Positions 56,231 through 64,000 of a stretch of DNA of 64,000 nucleotides are shown piece by piece (within the stretch, counting starts at the first letter, position 1; every line of letters begins with the position of its first letter). This stretch comes from Sipunculus nudus. Taxonomy: Eukaryota > Annelida > Sipuncula > Golfingiida > Sipunculidae. The notes under the pieces were generated by a model. That model worked only from the letters and a program-made list of their open reading frames with translations, was not told where the DNA came from and searched no databases. Where the stretch lies: positions 24,961,400-25,025,399 of the forward strand of contig CM049322.1 of assembly GCA_026874595.1 (NCBI GenBank), in the 5' to 3' direction. The position numbers and the translations under genes were made by a program.

Positions 56231-56734
56231 TTATATCCAGAGTGTAGCTCATCTTGGGTCATATTATGCATACACATATATTTTATTAGTTTTAAATCAT
56301 AAATGTTTAAACTGAATTTAAAAGAAAATAATGCCACAACATGGCATCTACACGAATATTCCTTGAATCACTATTAAAAAGTTTTGCACATTGGTGTTTT
56401 CAGTACATGCTGAATTTTATTCACCAAAATAAAATAAAAGAAAATTTGATAAAATAAAACATCTTTTCAAATAAAGTATACTCACTGTTGGTTGAATGAG
56501 GGACAAACAATATCATTGTGCTAATTACTATCCCAGTTTTAATTTATTACTGGAATTAATAGTCAATTTCACACCTGGTGAAGTTTTTACTCATCTGAAG
56601 TAAGGAATTACTTATCTGATGAACATCCACACTTTCATAACAATACACCACTTTGTGGACACAATTAAATGTACACTTTAATCATTGTAATAAGAATGAA
56701 TCAAATACAGAAAATAATAACATTCATCTAGTTT

Positions 56735-58270
56735 ATGCACCATCGGGGGGGGGATGCAGGGCAGAGGGGAAGCCTGCTGGTAGTGGCCAGGCTGACCCAA
56801 GGCAAGCTGCCTGGGGTGGGTTACATAATGCAAGTGAAGGCTGTACTACTAGGTGGGCTAGATGTAAACAACACTTGACATGGTGTATGAAAACATGAAT
56901 AAAAGCTATTCTCTCCAATCATTTTTTTTTCGAAATTTCAGATTTTAAAAGATTAAATCCTTATGTATATATGCTGTGAAAATTAAATCAACAGTGCCAA
57001 AGTTGGACAAAATTTAAGGTATTGGTTTTTTATTTATGCTAATAACTTGAAAAATTTGCAATTTCAGATCTAATTTTGGGTAAACAATTGAATCTTGATT
57101 AAATAAAGTTATATTCCTGAAAAAAAGTCTCCAGCTTCAGCAATTCTCATGTTAGGTGAGTAAATATATTTCCTGATTTTTTAAAAAATTGCATTATGTT
57201 TTGGCCCATAACTTCAAAATAATACCCAATACTGACCTTATTTTTGGTATGTTCATAGAAAATGTATGAAAGAATGTGAATACTAAATACGATCAAAAAC
57301 AGATCAGTGGTTTTGATATTAGGCAGCCTTGAAGTGTAACAATGGGTTTTTTTATGGAAAACAGGAGTTTTTTTTCCTTAATATCTCGAAGGAACGAAGT
57401 CCTAATGACCCAATTTTCGGTATGGTAGGAGATTTTGGGGACATCTAAAAATGCCAACAGCCTGGGGAGTGTAGAAGTGTACAGAATGACCTACAGTCAT
57501 CAAAGTGGACTGCTTGACAACGTAAGCGAATACAACAAGAGCCTCCAAAAAATTTCAATAAGTAGCCTAATTTTGCAGCTTTTATTTTCAAATTTCAGAT
57601 TTTAACAGATTAAATCCTTATGTATACATGCTGTGAAAATTAAATCCACAGTACTTACAGGAAAAAAACGTGCCATGGCCAAAGTTGGGCAAAATTTAAG
57701 GTACAAATTTTATATTTTTGCCAATATTTAAAAAAATTTAACAGATTTTAATCTAATTTTTGGTATACAATTAAATTTTGATTAATTAAAGTTGTATTAC
57801 TGGAAAAAAGTCCCTACCTTTAACACTTTTGGTCTTAAGTGACCAAATATCTTCCTGATTTTTTTACAAAGTCCATTATGTTTGGGCCCATAACTTTTTT
57901 AAATTATATAATACTGACTTAATATCTGGCATGTACATAGGAACTATATAGAGGAATATTTCTGGTAAATATGAAGAAAACCAGATGAGTGGTTTTGATA
58001 TTAGGCAGTCCTGAAGTGTGAAAATAGATTTCTAATAAAAAAATTGAGGTTTTTCCTTAATATCTCAAAGGAACGAAGTCCTATTGACCCAATTTTCAGC
58101 ATGGTATGAGATTTTGGGGACATCTAACAGTATGCCGAATTTCAGATTCGTAGGTCCAACGGTGTCGAAACATGCCAGTCTTACGGACGGACATCCGGAC
58201 AGACGGACGGACGGACAATGGACCAAGACTATAGCTCAGATGACTTATAGTCAGCTGAGCTAAAAATGGT
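56735..58270 (+). mobile_element. Dispersed element with ~658-bp tandem units and AGCTCAG hairpin end
   Basis: CAGATTTTAAAAGATTAAAT (56939) and CAGATTTTAACAGATTAAAT (57597) open two diverged ~650-bp units. Each passes through GATTAAATCCTTATGTATAY, CCAAAGTTGGNCAAAATTTA and GGAACGAAGTCCTANTGACC. The second ends GGACGGACGG...TAGCTCAG hairpin (58232-58262). A third copy is inverted at 59247-60060. Confidence 0.75.
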
Positions 58271-58992
58271 CTAAAAGTCTTATATTCTCTGGCATTTAGG
58301 CCCTTTTCTCATATATTTTTCTTGTTTTTTTTTCACTGCACAATCTTGTTTCTTATATAACAGTGTCAACGTGCAAAACATTGTTCTTTTTGCATGCAGG
58401 TGTGCCTGTCGGATGGCATGTAAGATGGCAGAATCAGGTTTACATAGCGAGTTCTGACTGAAAGTTTGATATGAACGTAGGATGTATCTTAGGGGAAAGG
58501 CAATTGTTTTAAAGATAAGGCAAACTTGTCTTAATGCCATTTCGTTGGTGAGGTGAAAATTTCAAAGAATTACCATCCCTTACATTAATTTATCAATATA
58601 AATTGATTTCACACAATTGCTTACAACTCTGGAATTTTAAAGCTAGAGAGGTCCAGTTTTCGACATTTGGTAGCATTAGGCCAGCTTGACATGACAAAAC
58701 TGCAAGTCTTTGCTTATATCTGTTCGAATTTTAATGTTATAGAAGTCAAGTGCTCGATATTTGGTAACATTTGGCCAGCTTGATTAAATTGCAAGTCTTG
58801 CCAAATCTCGCACCGTTCCTCGTCAAACGAGATAAAGCTAGATTTAACAGAAATACCTTTAACTGTTCGAATTTTAATGCTAGAGAGGTATAGTGTTCAG
58901 CATGCGGTAACATTTGATCAGCTTGACATGACAATCTGCAAATTTTGCCAAATCTCTCAAAAAAAAAAATTTGCTCATCCATATGATTGTTT
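58271..58992. other. Unassigned repeat-like sequence
   Basis: GCCAGCTTGACATGACAAAA words recur three times (58680-58930) and match 50960-51130. No gene recognised. Confidence 0.45.
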
Positions 58993-59115
58993 TAGTGGTG
59001 AGAGTCGGTTCCTTTTACATAATTAATCATCGGTTTGAGCAAACCGATCGATGATCGATTATTAATCGGTTCACACAAATATAAAGAAATATGCAATTAT
59101 CTGTTAAACTATACT
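58993..59115 (-). mobile_element. Truncated end of the 12710-13618 hAT family
   Basis: TAGTGGTGAGAGTCGGTTCC, ATCATCGGTTTGAGCAAACC and GATTATTAATCGGTTCA, through AATATGCAATTATCTGT, match the inverted right end of the 12710-13618 element over about 120 bp. Homology then stops. Confidence 0.85.
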
Positions 59116-59246
59116 TTCTTAACCCAGCCCACATGTCTTAGTAGATCTGCCTTAAAAATAGAAGTGTTTGCCTTTTTATATTTTCCTTTTATTACTAAGA
59201 TATGCTTTTCGAACTTTCATTTAAATTTAATTATAAAAATCAAGAA

Positions 59247-60060
59247 TTCGTTCCTTCGAGATATTTAGGGAAAACCTTCGTTTTCCATTAAAATACTATT
59301 GTTACATTTCAAGACTGCCTTATATCAAAACCACTGGTCTTTATTTGATAATACCGGTAGTTAATATCCATATTCTACCATACATTGCCTATGTACATAT
59401 AAAAATAGGTCAGTATTGTGTAATTTTTTTTCAAGACTGCGTAATATCTAAACACTTATCTGATTTTGATCATATAAATATGCATATTCTTCCATATATT
59501 TCCTATATACATACCATAAATTAGGTTAGTATTTCATAATTTGTTGAAGTTAACGGCCCGAACATAATGCACCTTGAAAAAAATCGAAAATATATTTACT
59601 CACTTAACATAAGAATTACTTAAGCTAGATACTTTTTTTCAGAGATATAACTTCATTTAATCAAGATTCAATTGTATTCAGTAAATTAGATCTGTATTTT
59701 CCAAATTTTATATGTTGTTCGCATGATTATAAAATAAGCACCTTAAATTTTGCCCAACTTGGTCATGGCACGTTTTTTTCCTTTAAGCACTGTTGATTTA
59801 ATTTTCATATCATGCACACGTAAGGATTTCAGCTTATAAATCTGAAATTTGAAAGGAATTGGCCAAAAAACTGCAGCTTTTATAAAAGTTTTTATGAGAC
59901 CATGTCACATCTAGGCTATACTGAAGCCCTTCTATATGTCCCCTTGTTGATTTTTCAGGCCAATTATGCATGCTTGAAGCGAGGTATACTCTGCAGCCAG
60001 CCAGCTCTTGGGTGGCTTCAACTGGATCCAACTGTCCAACCATCCTCCTCTAGTAGTTGT
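59247..60060 (-). mobile_element. Inverted copy of the 56.7-58.3 kb element
   Basis: Reverse complement of the plus-strand units: TTCGTTCCTTCGAGATATTT, CAAAACCACTGGTCT, TTAAATTTTGCCCAACTTGG and ACGTAAGGATTTCAGC. Homology continues to CACATCTAGGCTATACTGAA, matching 56830-56870. A 69-codon minus-strand frame here is not recognised. Confidence 0.7.
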
Positions 60061-61539
60061 TTTGGCCAAAAACATAACAATAAACAATAATTTTTTTTTA
60101 ATTTATTGGTTTATAATAACAACTTTCAGAAAAATTAAGTGAAAGAAATTTTATAATTAATGAGCAATTGCTGAACAGGGAATCACCTATCAATTACTGA
60201 TGTTTTATGGATCTTCCATGGGGGATGTATTCCAAATGACATCATGCAGTCACGATTTGGTATTTTTCATTTCAATCATAGAAATGAAAATAAATAATTA
60301 AATGAAAATATTGTTTATTATTAGGAAGTATATGAAGCAAATTAATGATAGACAAGGATGTAGTTGATTATATTAAATTAATTAAATATCCAGGTCTTTC
60401 CCAGGTGTTTAAGTTTGTTGGTTTATATTTTTTTACAAAATTTTGAAAAAAAATTGAAATATGTCAAAAATTGAAAATATTACTCAGACATGATCTCATT
60501 AAAGATGTCAATATATGTGTGACTAATGACATTAAGACTCATGGCTGCATCAGCTGTTACATGATACTAGGTAAATAATCAAAATTTATACTAATGATTC
60601 CTTTATTTCAATTATTAAAATTAAAAATTCCTAACTCCAGTTTGCTCATTGCATAATATATTGGGTGCTTTTATCCTTGGGTTAATTTAAGACATCTATT
60701 AGTCCCATAGCTAAGATTACTTTTTTTCTGAGACATGTTTTTAAAAAATAAAAATATTCAAATGTGATAAAGTTATCAGATCTTAAGCAAATTCGCATTA
60801 TGATGTATATAATGTTAATAATTGTCATAAGTGGGTGTAGACAGTGATGTGACAGTATTCAAAGGTGAATATAATAGTTTTTTTATGAATTAAAGCCATA
60901 AAACCAGGTACTTATGATTGTTATTTAAATTTGTGAAATTTGTCTATCCTGGATTATCAACAGTTTCGTTTGATTGAAACTGAATAAACAGAGACATTGA
61001 AAGAATACTTTAAAATTGTATTTGAATATGAATACAAATATTCAATAGTTCAACCATAAAAATGAATACAAATACTAATAAAGGTAAAAAGAAAGTATCT
61101 GAATGCGAGTGCAAATACTTTCAAAATGTATTCATGAAAGCATTAATGAACACATTTTATAATATTATTTTAATAATCATTTATTTCAATTATATTATTT
61201 TTAAAAAATCTTTTCAGATGATACTGTTAGTATTTTTTAATTAAAATTATATTTGGCCCAATAATTGCAATTAAATCTAATAAAAGTTAATCTCTCATAT
61301 CATTTGTACTAGTGCTACTCTAGGGTATGGTTAACCTGTAATTACTGAATAACAGTACGTTAATTCCTTTGTAAAAAACATGATAATTAAAAAAGACTTA
61401 TCATGGACATTTTTTTTTCAAATATTTCTGCTGCAATGTAGATAAAGTAATGAGGCCAAGTCAAAACCTGTGTGACAATAGCACTTCTTTTCCAAATGTA
61501 AATAATATAAATGACACCAGTCCTCTTCCCTTTCCAGGA
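60061..61539. other. Unassigned AT-rich stretch
   Basis: No gene, RNA or element end recognised. Confidence 0.45.
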
Positions 61540-62372
61540 AGCTGAACTTAGTCATTTGGCCAAAAAAGCATAATATAATTACAATCTCAGAAACGGCTGG
61601 AGCTATCATCACCAAATTTAAGACAAATGAAATTAAGGTATGGCTGCACCTGCATCGACCTTTTTTGTACGGGGGTTATCAGTCATCAGTTCATTAACCC
61701 GTAATTTATTGGGAACAGCAGGAGCTAGCATCCCCAAATTTAATGCAAAACCAGTCACAGGTCAGATGTTTGCTGGATTGAGCGTTTTGTGGTGCCACCT
61801 GCATCAACTTACATTTTAAAGGGAAAAAGCTTGAAAACCTTTGAAAATCATCTTCTCCAAAATCATTCAGCCAAATTGTTCAGTATTTCACAGAAATATC
61901 CCAGAGATGAACTGTCTCAAGTTTATTCAAATTTCTTTGGTTCAATGAATATTGGCAGAGTTACAGGAATTTGAACTTAGCCATTTGGCCAAGTAAGCAC
62001 ACTAACATAACAATTTCAGAAACGACAGAAGCTAGCATCACCAAGTTTTGTGCAATTATTGGTCACATGACTCATATTTGAAGTTGAGTTTTTGTGGCTC
62101 TACTTACATCGACCCGTTTTTTACAGGCAAAAAACTTGTTATTTTAGCCTGTTTCAGCTTAAAAGTTTTGTGATGATACTTTCACAGCTGAATGGTTTTA
62201 TTTTTTTCACAAGAACTATCTTAGGATAGGGATTTCTCAATTGTATAAGAATAGAATGGGTTCATTGATTTTTGGAAGAGTCATAGAATGCTGAAGTTGG
62301 TCTTGTAGCCATTAGTTAACCTATTTCAAACTGAGGGCTGCAATAGTCTTCTTCTGAACTACTGTGACACTA
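61540..62372 (+). repeat. Composite repeat, copy 3 (partial)
   Basis: AATCTCAGAAACGGCTGGAG, CTATCATCACCAAATTTAAG and GCACCTGCATCGACC align with copies 1 and 2 in the same orientation. It is followed by the inverted TATCCGCC element, and the later part of the composite resumes after 63568. Confidence 0.65.
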
Positions 62373-63568
62373 CACAAAAACTAGAATACTGGTAGTTGAC
62401 AAGCGACTACGTGTATCCGCCAAAATCAGAGTAGGACGGGTGAAGTGAGGCATGGATTGAGTGGCAAGGGGAAATAGGGTTACATGTGTTACATATTAGA
62501 ATGGATCTGTGCAACGTAAACATGACTGTAGGTGGCGCCACCTGTTATTTGAACGAGAAACTATCCAAGATGTATACACATGCAAAATTTCAGGTGGAAA
62601 AGTCAAACCACTGCAGAGATATGAGTGATTTTAACCCAAGGCAGACAAACAGATGGACACTGTGCAAACATTGCTGAAGGTGGTGCCATCATTTTTGTGT
62701 ACATTATAAAGCTATCCAAGGGCTACATTTGTGTAAATTTTTTTTCCTGATTGGTCAAACGGTTCCAGAGATATAAGCATTAATGTCTGAAGCGTTAACG
62801 TGAAGGTAGGTGGCGCCACCTATCATAAAATCAAAAAAGCTATGTGGGATGTATATGCATGCCGAATTTCAGGTAATTTGGTCAAACCACTGCAGAGATA
62901 TGAGTGATTTTAACCCAAAGGCAGACAAACAGATGGACGCTGTGCAAAAATGGCTGCAGATGGCGCCACCATTTTTGTGTATGTTATAAAGCTATCCAAG
63001 GGCTACATTTTGTAAATTTTTTTTCCTGATTGGTCATATGGTTTTCATGAGATATGAGCTTGGATGTCTGCAGTGTTAACGTGAATGTAGGTGCCGCCAC
63101 CTGTCATTAAATCAAGAAAGCTATCTAGAATGTATACGCATGCCGAATTTTAGGTGAATTAGTCAAACGACTGCAGAGATATAAGTGATTTTAACCCAAG
63201 GCAGATGAACAGATGGACACTGTGCAAACATGGTTGCAGGTGGCGCCACCTTTTTTGTGTATGTTATAAAGCTATCCAAGGGCTACATTTGTGTAAAATT
63301 TTTTTCCTGTTTGGTCAAACGGTTCCCGAGATATGTGGGTTTATGTATGGAAACAGACGCGCAAACGGACGCTTGGCAGAGAGGAAAGGTTAGAGGTCAA
63401 GGCCACTTGGTTAGGCACCAGTACACATGTGACCCAATGATTTGTGTAAGTTTCGGAAAAATCCATCCAGTAGTCTCAGAGGAGATCTCCGGAAACGAAC
63501 GCCGCGGCGGCGGCGGCGGTGGAACCCGGTCAAAAACATAGTATCCGCAAAACTTTTGGCGGATACAA
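62373..63568 (-). mobile_element. TATCCGCC-ended element, copy C, inverted relative to B
   Basis: The left end (GTGTATCCGCCAAAATCAGA from 62411) is the reverse complement of the right end of copy B. Homology continues outward (ACAAAAACTAGAATA at about 62375), so the element boundary lies there. The right end reads GTATCCGCAAAACTTTTGGC then GGATACAA. GGTGGCGCCACC-type palindromes lie near 62529, 62811, 62948, 63092 and 63239. Confidence 0.7.
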
Positions 63569-64000
63569 TGATGCTTAGATATCCTCTGTTCAAGTTTACT
63601 TTAATGGTTTTGGCAGAATTATCAGACCTATAACAATGAAAGGACTGAGAATCTTTGGTAAACAAAACTGGAAGATTTATTGTATTATCTAATCGAGCTC
63701 TTAGGGTATATAAGCAGAGCTTTACAGGTGACATAAATAATGTGTCCATATCCAGCTTATGTGTAAGATAAATTATTGAATAAAATATATCTGTAATTTT
63801 GCTTTCAATAGGCATCTGTTATTATTCTAAACATTTTGATAAAAAAAAACTCTTTTGAATATGCAGCTTGTAAAAAAGCCAATTGAAGCCAAAGTCTTTC
63901 AGTATGTATAAACAGATTTGGCAACATGCCATAATAATATCTGTCTATAAATAGCTTGGCAGACTGCAAACTATAATAGAATTGGCAGAAGGCCAAGTTT
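63569..64000 (+). repeat. Composite repeat, copy 3, continuation to window end
   Basis: ATATCTGTAATTTTGCTTTC, CTATAAATAGCTTGGCAGAC and related words match 41340-41710 of copy 1. The element runs off the window. Confidence 0.55.

Noticed and set aside
63442-63633. Open frame with RRGDLRKRTPRRRRR-like basic run
   Set aside because: It lies in the terminal inverted sequence of the TATCCGCC element; the Arg run comes from a CGGCGGCGG stretch that recurs at the element's other copies.

Overview
The window is animal nuclear DNA: AT-rich, intron-bearing, and dominated by transposable elements and tandem repeats. The only gene I can identify with confidence is UBA52 (ubiquitin fused to ribosomal protein L40, plus strand). 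It has four coding exons between 28618 and 37070 that together give an intact 128-residue protein with canonical splice sites. The repeat content (hAT ends, non-LTR fragments, a Penelope-like element, hairpins of the AGCTCAG/CTGAGCT type, palindromic GGTGGCGCCACC repeats) suggests a marine lophotrochozoan, most likely a mollusc. That assignment is inference.

Layout. 1-2140: a small inverted-repeat element (342-676) and a GC-richer block with CRE- and CCAAT-like motifs. 2145-9797: three minisatellites (51-bp, ~47-bp and 39-bp units) around the 3' remnant of a LINE. The 39-bp array is 4.25 kb long and has a ~1-kb higher-order structure. 10571-12460: a minus-strand Penelope-like element with reverse transcriptase, GIY-YIG endonuclease and, at its 3' end, a hammerhead-ribozyme-like motif. 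12480-17276: a dead minus-strand Ty3/gypsy element split by a 909-bp hAT-type element (8-bp target duplication) and by a 2.9-kb LINE. 17530-18790: another LINE fragment, inside which a 20-bp minisatellite has expanded from the codons of the reverse transcriptase YLG motif.

20419-24038: a 3.6-kb element with GGGGGCGC-rich inverted ends, a 5-bp flanking duplication, possible minus-strand exons and a 40-bp-arm near-perfect palindrome. 24-28.6 kb: mostly unassigned, with repeat ends. 28.6-37.3 kb: UBA52; its second coding-region intron holds a ~2.8-kb minisatellite (44/47-bp unit) that runs to the splice acceptor.

38.3-64 kb: a mosaic of related repeats. Members include long repeats punctuated by the 12-bp palindrome GGTGGCGCCACC, three copies of an element with TATCCGCC hairpin ends (one inverted), two tRNA-like SINE copies, a second hAT element (8-bp duplication, remnant of the hAT dimerisation domain), and an inverted pair of ~650-bp repeats at 56.9-59.9 kb.

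None of the transposable-element genes seen is intact. No rRNA, genuine tRNA, CRISPR array or prokaryotic operon was found.
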